Shown here: piece by piece, positions 1-10,960 of the stretch
How the letters are laid out: every line of letters begins with the position of its first letter
Numbering within the stretch: the first letter of the stretch is position 1
Source: Rebecca billardiae RCC1528
Taxonomy: Eukaryota; Haptophyta
Length of the DNA stretch: 64,000 nt
NCBI GenBank assembly: GCA_965240325.2
Contig: OZ251248.1
Coordinates: forward strand, 620,001 to 684,000
Direction of reading: 5' to 3'
Translations under genes and position numbers: made by a program
The notes under the pieces: generated by a model
Databases searched by the model: none
What the model saw: the letters and a program-made list of their open reading frames with translations, nothing else
Told to the model about the DNA's origin: nothing

Positions 1-19
1 CGCCGTCACGCAGCCCGTA

Positions 20-60
20 CACACTCAGTTATTGTACCAATAACACCACATATAAGTATT
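20..60 (-). repeat. Inverted copy of dispersed repeat terminus next to AT tract
   Basis: Read on the minus strand, a TATAT tract is followed by GTGG and then GTTATTGGTACAATAAC, which contains two 6-bp arms (TTATTG and CAATAA) that are reverse complements around a GTA centre. The same terminus sits next to AT runs at 23517, 24596 and, degenerate, at 10171. The rest of the element would extend leftward beyond the window. The AT-rich stretch beside it also contains AATAAA on the minus strand (71-66), which could serve as polyadenylation signal for the gene ending at 242. Confidence 0.6.
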
Positions 61-241
61 AATACTTTATTAAGTAATTGGGCATTGGCGTGCTGACGAT
101 CGCGATGTCAATGGCGGACGATATGACCGCGGCGGGCGGTCGGCGTCGCCGCATCGGTCCGACGACCGTCCCACGATCCGTGGAGCTCCGCGGCGACGTC
201 GAGCCAGAAGGACGACGCGACGTGTCGGAAGGACGGCGTGC

Positions 242-3200
242 CTACTCGCCCGCCGTGGGCGGCGCGAGCCGCGAGAGCGACGTGTCGAGTCGCTCGACCA
301 CGTCCACGACGAGCGCGCGCACGCGCGCCTCGACCACCGCGCGCGCCTCCTTGCCGCCGTCCCCGGGCGGCAGCGCGCGTGCGTCGCGCGCCTCGCCTTC
401 GGCGGGCGGCGCGAGCACGTACGCGCGCTCAGCCCAGTCAAAGTGCCACCACTGGCCCTCGCGCAGCAGGGGCTGGCCGGGCGGCGGCGGCGGGCAGCGC
501 GGGAAGAGGCGGCTCTCCTCCTCGGCGAGGGTCTCAGACTCGGACGCCAGCTCGTGCGAGACGACGGCGCGCAGCTGCTCCTTGGCGCCGTTCGGGCCGG
601 AGCCGGGGTCCTGCCGTGGCACCGCCGCGCGGGCGGGCAAGAGGGCGCGCGCACCGCGCACCACGCACAGCCCGGGCAAAGGGGGTCAGCGCGCGGCGCG
701 CGGCGCGGCGCGTCGCGCGCGAGCGCGCGAGCGCGTCGCGCGAGCGCACCGGCTTGAGTCCGCACGCGCCCAGCGCCTTGCGCACGGCCGAGGGCTTGGC
801 GGCAGGCAGGCTGTCCAGCTGCGCGCGCAGCTCGGCGATGCGCGCGCGCCGGCGCTCGATGACCGCAAACAGCTCCATACGCGCGGCGTGGTCGGCCTCG
901 GCCGCGGTGGCTGTGGCGGTGCCGGCGGCGGGCACGGCGTGCGCGCCGTCGGGCGCGCCGCCCTCCGCCTCCGGCGCAGCCTCCGCCTCCGCGCCGTCCG
1001 CCGCCTCCTCCGCCTCCTCCGCCTGCGCCGCCTGCGCCGCGCGGCCCCTCTGCAGATGGTCTGGCGGCGTGGGAGGCCGGCTCGGGTAGCGGCCGACGCG
1101 CGGGCGCAGCCCGAGCGCGCCGCGCGCGCCGTCCGCGGTGTCCACGAGCGCCTCGGCCAGCGCGGCGACCGCGTGCCACGTGACCGCCCACGCGCTCGGG
1201 TGCTCCGGCGCGCGCGGCGGCGGCACGGAGCAGCGCGCGACCAGCTCGCACAGCTCGTCCGCCAGCGCAGCGCTCTCGTCTGCGCCCATCCCCGTCTGAT
1301 GCGCGGCGCGGGGCGACAAGCCGGGCGCGGGCGCAGCGTCAGCAAGTGGCTGTGAGCGCGGCGGCCTTGGTCGGCGCGCGCCGCCCCCTCACGCGTCCGC
1401 GCCGCGCGCAGACGCGGTGCGCGCGCGCGCGCCACGCGCGCGCGAACAGCCGCGCGCGCACACGGACGCGCACCCCCAGGCGCGCGCGCGCGCGCGCGCG
1501 CTCACCTGCTGCCGCGTGAGCGCCTCCTCGAGCGTGAGCACGCGCAGGTCCCACTTCGACCCGCCGAGAACTTTCTGCGAAAGTTCGTGCAGCCGCGCAA
1601 ACTCGGGCTGCGTGAAGCTGAGGCCGAGGTCGGCGTTGGCGGACTCGAAGGCGGCGCGCGGCGCCGCCGACTCCGCGGCGCGGTCGCGCGCCGCCAGCGC
1701 CACCGTCTGGTCGAGCGCGTGGCTCTCGGCCAGCACGATCGCGCGGCCGACCAGCTCCCGCGCGAGCAAGTCGCGCACGAAGGAGTCGAGCTCGGAGGCG
1801 GCGAGCTGCGCGCGCACGGCCGCGGCGCGCGCGGGCAGCGCGGTGGGCGGCGGCTCGGCGCACAGCGCGCGCAGCTCGAGCGCCGGGAGCTCGGCGTCGG
1901 GCAGCGGCGGCACGGTGTGCAGCACCCAGCGCGCCGTGAACACGCCCGCGTTCGGCGAGACGAAGCCGACGGGCAGCGAGCGCGACTCGCCGGGCAGCAG
2001 CGCGCCGCTCGGCAGCGGCGCAAAGAAGCGAGCGCGCCCGTCGGCGGAGCCGCGCGGGGTGGGGGGCGCGAGAGCGGCGGCGGCGGCGGCGCCCGGCGGC
2101 GCGTCGCGCGGCGTGCCGGGCGGCGCCGCGCCCGCCGCGCCGCCCTCGACCACGTGCCACGCAAACGCGAGCGCGGTCGTGCCCGAGTTGGTCACGGTGG
2201 CGTGGGCGGTCGCGCGCACGCCCGGCTGCGCGCTCAGCACGAGGCGGCGCGTGGCGAGCTCGACGGCGGGCCTGCTCGCTGCCATGTCCACGGGGACGAC
2301 CGAGCCCTCGACGAGCTTCGACTGCTCAAAGTACGCCACGCGCTGCGGCTCGGCGTGCGACGCGGCCGTGTCCGGCGGCCCGGCGTGCGCGCTCGGGCTC
2401 GCAAACGCGCCGTCGTGGTGCGGCGCGCCGCCGCCCGCGCCGACGTCCGCGTCCGCGTCGGCGCGCGCGTCGGCCGCGTCGGCGCGCTCGCGCGCGGCCG
2501 CGTCGGCGCCGCCCTCCGCGCCCTGCGCGGGCTGCAGCCCGCCCGCCCGCTGCGACGCGTAGTACTCGTCGTCCGGCGGCCTGGGCGCGTGCCGCACCGT
2601 CATGAACAGGCCGGACATGCGGCTGCCCACGGCGACGTGCGTCTCGTTCGCATCTCGCAGCGAGTGCGACCAGCTGGAGGGCGGGATCCACGGCTTGGTC
2701 TCGATGTACTTCTGGTCGGGCGGCGCCGACATCATCAGCTCCGCCTCGGGCCGCCCCGTCTGCCGCGCCAGCCGCCGCCGCTGCGCGCGCCACACCTTCT
2801 CGAACTGCGCGGCGACGCGCTCGGCGCTGCTCGGCTCGGCGGCCGGCTCGTCCGCGGACGCGCGGCCGCCGGTGGCGGCGAAGCCGTGGGCCGAGAGCTC
2901 CTTCTGCCGCCGGGTCGGCGAGGACGAGGGCGAGCGGCGCTGCGCCGACGCGAGCGCGGGCGGCAGCAGCGAGTCGCGCTTGCCCCCGCCGATCTGCAGC
3001 GGCGCCAGCCGGTCGGTGCCGTCCAGGTGGTGCTCGTGCGACTCGTAGTCGTCGACGGTGCCGACGAGCGTGTGCGGCACGATCGAGCCGAGCGCGTCGC
3101 GCCGCGGGCCGGGCGGCAGCCGCGTCACCACGTTCTCCGGCTCGACGTCCGCGTGCAGCAGCTGCGGGAACGCCGCCGCCTTGTCGGGCGACGTGCGGAA

Positions 3201-3626
3201 GTGCACCGTCTGACCGGGCGCGATCGGGCGCGCGAGGAGCACGCGCCGGCCGGGCTGCGGCTTGCCCCGGCGGCTGAGGTCGGCGAAGGAGCCGGAGGGT
3301 GCGAGCGTCGACGGCGTCGCCGGGATCTGGCTGATCGACGTGCGCTTCATCACCAGCCGGCCGTGCGGCGGCGTCGGCGTGTCCGCGCCGGGCGGCGGCA
3401 GGTCATTGTACACGACGTGGCCGGGCTCGTAGCCGTCGAGGTGGACGACCTCGGGCGGGAGCACCTCCGTCCGGATGATCAGCCCGCCGCTGCGGGGGGG
3501 CGCCGCCGACGACGACGACATCGCCCGTCGCGCACGCGCCGGCGATGCGGCGCTAACGCTCGGAGCCGCCCCTGGCTGTGCTGGGGACCCGCCCTGCGCT
3601 GGCGTTGCTCGGTAGGGCGCACCCAT
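242..3626 (-). CDS. MYCBP-associated protein (MYCBPAP)-like flagellar protein
   Basis: I read three exons: 3626-1506, 1349-750 and 610-242, all joined in phase 0 (donors GTGAGC and GTGCGC). The product is 1,029 aa from ATG 3626, or 994 aa from the in-frame ATG at 3521, which opens a Ser-rich start. Around residues 425-570 there is a beta-sandwich segment (RRLVLSAQPG, then ATVTNSGTTALAF) typical of the ASH/MSP-like domain of MYCBPAP proteins. Upstream lie blocks resembling the conserved MYCBPAP region (KPWIPPSSWSHSL). The C-terminal exons are helical and Ala/Arg/Glu-rich and end with a WHFDWAERAYVL block. Family knowledge: MYCBPAP binds the c-Myc partner MYCBP and is enriched in testis and cilia. 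A flagellar role here is inference. The gene is head-to-head with the PKA catalytic subunit gene. The family call rests on remembered similarity; the exon structure is well supported. Confidence 0.72.
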
Positions 3627-3837
3627 GTCGTTACAAGCCGCGCGCCGAGTCCGGGCCGGGCGCGGGTCACTCGCGTACCTATGTTTGCAAGAGAAATGTG
3701 GGTGTGGGCTGAGCCGCCTTGGCTTGCTTGCTGTTCATAAGCGCGCAGGGCGGCCTTTTAGCCATCCATAGCCTGCCGACGAGGGCGAGAGCCGGGCGCT
3801 CCGAGCGTCGGTCGGGGCGGGCGTGCCCGCGGGGGCG
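3627..3837. promoter_or_regulatory. Shared divergent promoter interval (MYCBPAP-like / PKA catalytic)
   Basis: This 211-bp spacer separates the two divergent start codons at 3626 (-) and 3838 (+). It is less GC-rich than the flanking exons, with a mixed stretch around 3680-3760. I see no convincing TATA box. The promoter call rests on the head-to-head arrangement only. Confidence 0.45.
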
Positions 3838-5383
3838 ATGAGTGCGCCCGTGAATAAGAAGCTCTTCACAGGCCTCGAGCTCTCGCACTTTGAGCTCAAG
3901 GACACCCTAGGTCGGCGCCGCGCCCCACGCCGCGCGGCGGCGAGCGGCGCCGCTCGCCCTCGGCAGGCGTCGCGCCGCCAGCCCGCGCGCGCCGGCCCGC
4001 GCTCACGCGCCGGCGCACGGCCGCGCGCCCGCCCCGCGCAGGCACGGGCTCGTTCGGCCGCGTGCGCCTTGTCCGCTACATCCCCGATGGCCAGTTCTAC
4101 GCGCTCAAGATCCTCAAGAAGTCGGAGGTGATCTACCTGAAGCAGGTCGACCACATCAAGATGGAGAAGCAGATCCTCGAGGTGATCGAGCACCCCTTCA
4201 TCGTCAACCTGTGCGCGCGCCGCGCGGAGCGCGCGCGCTCCCGCGCGGAGCGCGCGCGCGCGCGCGCGCGCGCCTCGCCGCGGCGGCGCGTCGACGGCTC
4301 ATTGCTCGCCGCCCGCCCGCCCGCCCGCTGCCGCGCAGCTTCGGCTCGTACCAGGACCCGATGAACCTGTACCTGATGATGGAGTACGTGATCGGCGGCG
4401 AGTTCTTCTCGCACCTGCGCAAGGCCGGCCGCTTCCCCAACGAGACGGCGCGCTTCTACGCGGCGGAGATTGTGCTCGCGTTTGAGCACCTGCACAGCCT
4501 GAGCATCGTCTACCGCGACCTCAAGCCCGAGAACCTGCTGCTCGACGACGTGGGGCACATCAAAATCACAGACTTTGGGTTCGCGAAGAAGGTGGAGTAC
4601 AGGTGCGCTGCGGGGGGCGGCGGCCGCAGTGCAGCCCCCCCCCCCCTTCCCCCCCGCACCTGCTCACGCGCGCACACGCGCGCCGCTCTGCCCGCCCGCC
4701 CGCATCGGGCGCGCGCCGCCCGCCCCTCGTGACGTCTCTCCCTCCCGCTCCTCGCGCTCCTCCCGCTCCTCGCGCTCAGGACATGGACGCTCTGCGGCAC
4801 GCCAGAGTACCTCGCGCCTGAGATTATCCTGAGCAAAGGGCATGGCAAGGCGGTGGATTGGTGGGCGCTGGGCATCCTCGTGTACGAAATGCTGGCCGGG
4901 TGCGCGCCGCGCCGCGCCGCAGCTCGCAGCGGGCAGGCAGGCCGCGGCTGCGCGGGCGCGCGCCGCGTCCGGCCGGCCGCGCTGAGCCAGCGTACCCCGC
5001 GCGGCGTGCGGCGCCCGCCGCGCAGGTACCCGCCCTTCTACGACGAGGACCCGCTCGGCATCTACCAAAAGATCTTGGAAGGCAAGATCAAGTTCCCGTG
5101 GCACTTTGACCGGCACTCTAAGGACATCATCAAGAAGCTGCTCACGGCCGACCTCACCAAGCGCATCGGCAACCTCAAGGGCGGCGCGGACGACATCAAG
5201 AAGCACAAGTGGTTCCTGGGGCTGGAGTGGGAGGAGCTGCTCGCGCGCGAGACGCCGGCGCCGATCCTGCCCGAGGTGAAGTCGAAGGACGACACGTCCA
5301 ACTTCGACAAGTACCCGGACTCGAACGAGGAGCAGCGCGTCAAGATCGACGCGCGCGACCAGGCGCTCTTCAAAGACTTTTGA
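3838..5383 (+). CDS. cAMP-dependent protein kinase catalytic subunit (AGC family)
   Basis: Five exons: 3838-3910, 4042-4210, 4339-4602, 4780-4899 and 5026-5383, giving 327 aa. All kinase landmarks are present across the splice junctions: Gly loop GTGSFGRV, catalytic Lys in YALKILKK, hinge MMEYVIGGE, catalytic loop YRDLKPEN, Mg-binding DFGFAK, activation-loop Thr in [14 protein letters not shown], and [12 protein letters not shown]. The C-tail ends in FKDF at the very terminus. That is the FxxF hydrophobic motif that ends PKA-C, and it argues against PKG or Akt. PKA-C phosphorylates Ser/Thr after Arg-rich sites once cAMP frees it from regulatory subunits. The N-terminus is short (about 15 residues before the kinase core) with no myristoylation Gly. 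The first donor, GTCGGC, is the most unusual in the window but is fixed by the Gly loop. The neighbour downstream is calcineurin A, an opposing phosphatase. Confidence 0.95.
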
Positions 5384-6242
5384 GACGCCCGCGGCCGCGG
5401 CGCGCGGGGCGGGCGCCTGTGTCCGCCCCGTGCCAACGCACGAGCGCGCGAGGAGGCGCTCGTGGGAGCGAGCTCCAGGCGCTGCGCGGCCCGTGTCGTC
5501 GCCTGGCAGCTGGCCTGGGCAGCCTCGTGGTGGATGTAGGCCCGCGCCGCGCGGGCCACGCCGGGCTCGCCCGGGGCTAGTTGTTGAGGGGCGTCCGCCG
5601 CCGTCCGCGCAGCGCCAGCGGCGCACGGCTGGTCGGACTGACCGTCTGACGGCGGCGCCAAGTACGTGGTGAGTCTGACGTACGCATGCCGCGCGCATCG
5701 TCGCAGAGTCGTCCGGGTGTCGCGATTACGTTATGCACCGAATGGCGCGTCGTCATACGGTCGCCTACTCACCCGGGGAGTACGGTACCCGCGGAACGCC
5801 GTCGCCTTGACTTGGGACAGTCGGGACACTTGCCGGTCGTCGCGTCGGTCGTGGCGGGTTCATTACGACCGGGGGCCTGCCCAGCATGGTATTTCTGCCG
5901 GTGGGTCTCTTACGTTTGCAGCGCGCAAATCAGCGCCCTCTCGCGGTGCACTCGAGGGTGGATATGAGACCTTTGCGCACACGCGTTCATTTAGCATTGC
6001 CGTCGTTACCGCCCGCAACTGACACTGAGATCGCAGATCTCCTGACCAGCGCGCGCGCGCGAATAGAGTTCCGCGGCCGAGCGAGGTGAAACCGACTATC
6101 TATCATATCGGCGCGGTACGACATGATCATAGTGTGCGCGAGGGGCTTTTGTATTCGGCGCACCCACACGCAGTCTGAACCATGCGGAGTATCTACAAGG
6201 CCCGCAAAGTGTGCAGGGCGCCCTTCGTGCGACAGCGAAGAG
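5384..6242. other. Intergenic, PKA-C 3' side to calcineurin A start
   Basis: 859 bp with no ORF that looks coding. The left part (to about 5640) is GC-rich; 5650-6240 has more mixed composition and probably holds the calcineurin A promoter and 5' leader. No repeat or RNA gene was recognised. Confidence 0.5.
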
Positions 6243-8449
6243 ATGGCCGAGGCAAGCCTCGTTGAGCGGGTGCCGGACAGGTGCGCGCCCGCGTGGCAGG
6301 GGCCTCGAGCGCGCGCGGCGGGCCGGACTGACGGGCGCCCACCCCCACCACCACGCCCGCCGCGAGCAGGCTCGAGAACGGCGTGCCGCCGCCCCCGCTG
6401 CACCCGCTCGCGCACAACGAGCTGTACAAGGGCGCCAAGATCCAGCATGAGGTGCTGCGGCAGCACCTGCTCAAGGAGGGCAAGGTGACGGAGGAGGATG
6501 TGTGCCGGCTGTGCAAGGACGCGATGGCCGTCTTCCGCGCCGAGCCCAACATCGTCCGCCTCGAGGGCAACCTCAACATCGTCGGCGACATCCACGGACA
6601 GTACTACGATTTGATGAAGGTCTTCGAGGTGAGGCGGCGCGCGCTCGCGCGCGCGCGCGCGGCCGCGAGCTGGCGTGGCCTGGCTCGCGCGTGGCGTGCG
6701 TGCGCGCTGGGCGCGTGCTTGCGCCGCGCGCCGCGCAGCAGTGCCTCACGCCCGCGCGCGCCGCCCTCGCACGCGCTGCTGCCGCTGCCGCTGCCGCTGC
6801 CCCTGCCGCTGCTGCTGCTGCTGCTGCGCCGCGTGTGCGCGCGTGCTTGCAGATTGGCGGCAAGATCGAGGAGGTGCCGTACCTGTTCCTCGGCGACTAC
6901 GTGGACCGCGGCACGTTCTCGTGCGAGGTGGTGCTCTACCTGCTCGCGCTCAAGGTGACGTACCCGAAGCGCATCTACTGCATCCGCGGCAACCACGAGT
7001 GCCGCGCGCTCACGCGCACGTTCAACTTCAAGAACGAGTGCCTGCACAAGTACTCGATGCGCGTGTACGACGCGTTCATGGACATGTTCGACACGCTGCC
7101 GCTGTGCGCGCTGCTGGACAACAAGTTCCTCTGCTGCCACGGCGGCATCGGCCCCTCCTTCCACACGCTCGAGGACATCAACCGCATCGACCGCTTCAGC
7201 GAGCCGCCCGAGGCGGGCCCGATGTGCGACCTGCTCTGGGCCGACCCGACGCCCGACGAGGAGGACGACACGCAGGCCAAGCCGTTCCAGCCGAACACGA
7301 CGCGCGGCTGCTCGTACATGTTCAACTCGAAGGCGGCGCTGCGCTTCCTCAAGGACAACCAGCTGCTCTCGATTGTGCGCGCGCACGAGGCGCAGAAGGA
7401 GGGCTTCAAGATGCACAAGAAGGTGCGCGCTCACCTAGGCGCTCACCTAGGCGCGCTGCACAAGCGCGTGGCCGTGGCGCCGCCGCCGGCGCGGGGGTTC
7501 GCGCCGCGCCGCGGTCGCGCACGCGCCGCCGCGCTCACGCGCGCCGTGCGCCGCCCCGCCGCAGGACCCGGAGAACGACTTCCCCGCGGTGATCACGCTC
7601 TTCTCCGCGCCCAACTACTGCGACGTGTACAAGAACAAGGCGGCCATCCTCAAGTACCAGAACACGCTCATCAACATCCGGCAGTTCAAGCAGACGCAGC
7701 ACCCGTACTGCCTGCCCAACTTCATGAACGTGTTCACCTGGTCGCTCCCCTTCGTCGGCGAGAAGATGTCGCAGTTCCTCTCCGACGCGCTGCTGATGGC
7801 CGACCTCGACTCGGAGTACGACGAGGACGCGCAGCGGCAGGACGCGGACGCCAAGGAGGAGCGCAGACGGCAGATCAAGGCCAAGGTGAAGGCGATGGCC
7901 AAGTTTGTCAAGACCTACGAACAATCGCGCATCGAGAACGAGGAGGTGCGCGCGCGCGCCCGTGCGGCCGGGGCGCCACTCGCCGCCGGAGCCGGCGCCG
8001 CGCGATGTGCGCGGTCTGCGTGCGTGCATGACTGACTGACTGACTGACTGACTGACTGACTGACTGACTGACTGACCCTCGCGCCCTCGGCCGCGTGCTT
8101 GGCCGCACCCCGGCGCGCACCGCGCGCGCAGATGATTGCGCTCGGCGGCCTCGCCGACCGCAAGTTCAACGACCCCAACGCCGCGCTCTCGCACGACGCA
8201 CGGTGCGTGCTGCGGCAGCGCGCGCGCTGGGGTCGTGGAACCTGCGGTCGGCGCGGTGCCCGGGAGCGCGACAGGCCGAGCGCGCGCGCGCTCACCGCCG
8301 CGCGCGCGCGCCGTGCCGCCCGTTTGGTGCGCAGGGTAAAGCTGATGACGCTGATGCAGGGCGGCGACGAGACGGAGGAGGCCTTCATGGCCGCCCGCCA
8401 GCTCGACGCCGCAAACGAGAAGCGGCCGAGCCTGAAGGGCAAGCAATGA
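6243..8449 (+). CDS. Calcineurin A (protein phosphatase 2B catalytic subunit)
   Basis: Six exons: 6243-6280, 6370-6628, 6853-7422, 7565-7945, 8132-8202 and 8335-8449, giving 477 aa. The start ATG at 6243 opens [17 protein letters not shown], and joining the first two exons aligns the N-terminus with calcineurin A. Metallophosphatase motifs are in order: [24 protein letters not shown], then CCHGGIGPS and, after the fourth junction, LFSAPNYCD. The [12 protein letters not shown] stretch corresponds to the start of the calcineurin-B-binding helix, which separates PP2B from PP1/PP2A. A basic helix ([19 protein letters not shown]) sits where the calmodulin-binding segment lies. The enzyme is a Ca2+/calmodulin-dependent Ser/Thr phosphatase with Fe/Zn at its active site. 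The last 60 residues match less well, and I cannot identify the autoinhibitory helix firmly. Intron 4 contains a TGAC microsatellite. Confidence 0.94.
8029..8076 (+). repeat. TGAC tetranucleotide microsatellite in calcineurin A intron 4
   Basis: About 12 uninterrupted TGAC units lie inside the intron spanning 7946-8131, roughly 55 bp before the acceptor. Tracts of this kind are often length-variable between strains. Confidence 0.95.
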
Positions 8450-8950
8450 AGCAGCGCACGCGGCGCGCACGCGCAGGCGCATCTGGCGGGCGGGCGGGCG
8501 GGCGAGGGGGCGGGCGGGCGGGTGCTGCTTGGAGCAGGCGGAGGCGAGGTCGAGGCGGCGGCGGAGCGCGCGCTCGGGGCAGCGGCAGCACGCGCGAACG
8601 GCCCACGCTGCGCTCGGGACGGGACTGCCGAGGCCCTCGGCGTGCGCGATCTTGCGAACGCCCCTCACGGCCAGGCTGCCTGCTCGGGCGACGCTGATCG
8701 TGGCTGGCACGGCCCGCTGCCGCTGCGCCGGCACGCCGCACGGCGGGAATGATGAGCGTCTATCAGAATAAGTTGCCTCTGATCAGACGCCGGCTCTGGC
8801 GACGAGGCGGCACAATGGTGACGACGGCCGATGATATTCGCATCAGCTTGGCGCGCAGCTGAAGCCGTGGCATCACCGACGGTGGCACGGTCACTAGCAG
8901 GTGTGACACTGAGACGCGTAGATCAAGATGGGCCATGGCTGTGGGGGTAG
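8450..8950. other. Intergenic, calcineurin A 3' flank
   Basis: GC-rich, including a G-rich GGGC run near 8485-8525, becoming more mixed after 8740. I see no convincing exon. If the ORF at 8951 is the last exon of a longer gene, an upstream exon could hide here, but no splice-consistent candidate stood out. Confidence 0.4.
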
Positions 8951-9562
8951 ATGGAAACGATGATGAAGGCGGGCCGCGGCCTTGCGGCTTTGCCGGTGCG
9001 CCCGGACCGTTGGGGAGCCAGGAGCGTTCATGGCTGCGGCACCCCCGGCAGCCCTGTGGCTGCACTGTGGCGAAGCATGCTCGGCGAGCTGGACGCCGAT
9101 GCTGTTGCGCGCGTGGATCCCGCCAGAGGCATGGCACGCGACGTGCTGGCATCTGGCGACGCAATCGACGCTGACGGCGCCCGGGGCCAACCCATGCCCT
9201 CTGCGCGCGCCGAGGCCGGCGTTGTCCGGTCGGTGATGCAGGCGGAGGTCCTCGACGCCATGCTGAACGACGCGCTGGCGCACGCGCTCGCGCACAGCGG
9301 CGATGCGCTGCTGCTCCGATGCGAGTTGGCGTGTGTGCTGGACGAGATGCTCGGCGACATCTGCATGAGCAGACTGCTCGCTGTCGCGCAGCGGCGGGTC
9401 GAGGCGTCGAGCATGATCCCAGGTGGCATGGACGGCAGGCGCGTTGCTGCAGATGTGCTCGTGGACGCCCTGCTCGCGCAGCTGAGCGTCGTCGCAGATG
9501 GCGATGGGGAAGAGACGGAGGATGATGGCCGCAGTGATGCCGCGTTGGTGAGCGCAGCCTGA
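8951..9562 (+). CDS. Small hypothetical protein, Ala/Leu-rich helical
   Basis: An ATG-started 203-aa reading frame. The first 80 residues are not distinctive. From about residue 95 the translation shows regular amphipathic helices (AEVLDAMLNDALAHALA, then ELACVLDEMLGD, then ADVLVDALLAQLSVVADG) followed by an acidic tail (GDGEETEDDGRSD). This pattern is more protein-like than most chance frames here. I do not recognise a family. Codon use is less strictly GC-ending than in the sure genes, so it may be a decayed copy, a young gene or the terminal exon of a longer one. Confidence 0.4.
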   Translation: METMMKAGRGLAALPVRPDRWGARSVHGCGTPGSPVAALWRSMLGELDADAVARVDPARGMARDVLASGDAIDADGARGQPMPSARAEAGVVRSVMQAEVLDAMLNDALAHALAHSGDALLLRCELACVLDEMLGDICMSRLLAVAQRRVEASSMIPGGMDGRRVAADVLVDALLAQLSVVADGDGEETEDDGRSDAALVSAA

Positions 9563-10960
9563 TGTGACGGACTGTTTGAGTCCCGCGGGTACTTCTCGTC
9601 AGACCGGACTAGCCTTACAGTTACACTTTATTAGTTATTACAGCAGTCTCGTCAGACTCACGTCTCACTCCCGACTCGCCGCTCGCCGTCGCGGCCGTCG
9701 GGACACTGATGCTTGGCGGCAGCTCACGGCCGCGCTGGGCCGCTCGGGGCGCCGCCGCTGAGCCTCCCGACGATAACGGTGAAGGCTCGCCGCGCACCAA
9801 TCCGCGCAGGCCGCCGCGGACGCCACTCTTGATAGCTTACAGGTATAGCTAGGCCTTAGCAGTAATTATATTTAATAATATTTTATTTAATTAAAAGGCG
9901 AGTCGTTATAGCTACTACTGCTGTAACTGATATGCTACTCTCCGACACCGGCCGTCGATATTGAGTCCCGCGACGCGGGTCCTGACCGACGAGTACTGCG
10001 GTACCGGGCCGTGTCAGTCCGAGAGTCACCGTGACCGATCCGGGGGCCGATCACGATAGACCGATCAGGAGCCCGCGCCGCCGTGCTGTGACTCAGTCAC
10101 TCCGGGGTCAGGGCCGGGCCGTCCTGGCCTTGTATCCGAGTTTACTTGTAATAACCGTTATTATATATATGTGGCGTTATAGGGAACCTATGACTGAGTG
10201 TCTATGAGCGACGCCAAGAATCCGGCTCGCACGGCATTCCTGCGTTGTCCCGCGCGCACCGCCGCGCGCAGGAGTCCTGGTGCGCTGCCAATCTGGCCCA
10301 CAGCGGCGCACCTGCAGGACTCGGTTGGTTACCGCTCACATCGGATCGATCAGGCTTCGCTCTCGGGGGCGCCATGGGGCTGCTCGCGACGAAGGCGCCG
10401 AGCTGGGCAAGGGAATCGCCTGCATCGAGCACTGCCGGGTGCACTCTCCGCTGCAGGAGGTGCACCGCAGTCGCCGCAGCCCCTCTGCTCGGTAAGGTCG
10501 CTGGCTGTCTGTGTGGCCCGGCTCCCCGCCTGATCGTTCGGCGGCGCGACGACATCATCTACTGTCTTCGCCGCGTCGCCCCTCATGCAATATGGTCTCT
10601 TGGTGAGTCTTGCTCTCGCCGCTGTCGCGTCAACCCGCACGCTTCATCGTCATCATATATCGATCTATATATTATAACGTAACTCCGAAGTCTCAAACCG
10701 GCCTGACGGACCGTCGGACGATACACGCGACCGCTTTCGCCAGTCGGCATCGGCGCGCCTCGTCGCCCCGCTCCGAGAGGGTGCGGATGGCCTCAGCTGC
10801 CCTCAGCACAGCTCGCGCCAGCTTGCTGCGCGCTGACATTGACTGACCGGTGTTCCCATCGCCGCCGGCGCGCGGCCGCCGCTGGCGAAGTGGCGGGCGG
10901 GCGACGCGTGCCCGTGCCGCCGCTATAGGCCGCCGCCGGCGCCGCGTCGCGTGCGGCCAC
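9563..10960. other. Intergenic region with AT-rich pockets
   Basis: 1.4 kb between the small ORF and the YchF stop codon. AT-rich pockets lie at 9865-9915 and 10140-10172. A short motif, TTGAGTCCCGCG, occurs at about 9577 and 9961. A degenerate copy of the dispersed repeat terminus starts at 10171. Short ORFs at 10200-10680 have no protein-like features. Confidence 0.5.
10161..10198 (+). repeat. Degenerate copy of the dispersed terminus after a TA run
   Basis: A short (TA)n run is followed directly by GTGGCGTTATAGG and then ACCTATGACTG. This matches the GTGG(T/G)GTTATTGG start of the other copies, but the palindromic centre is broken. It shares with them the position immediately after a TA tract. 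Confidence 0.45.
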
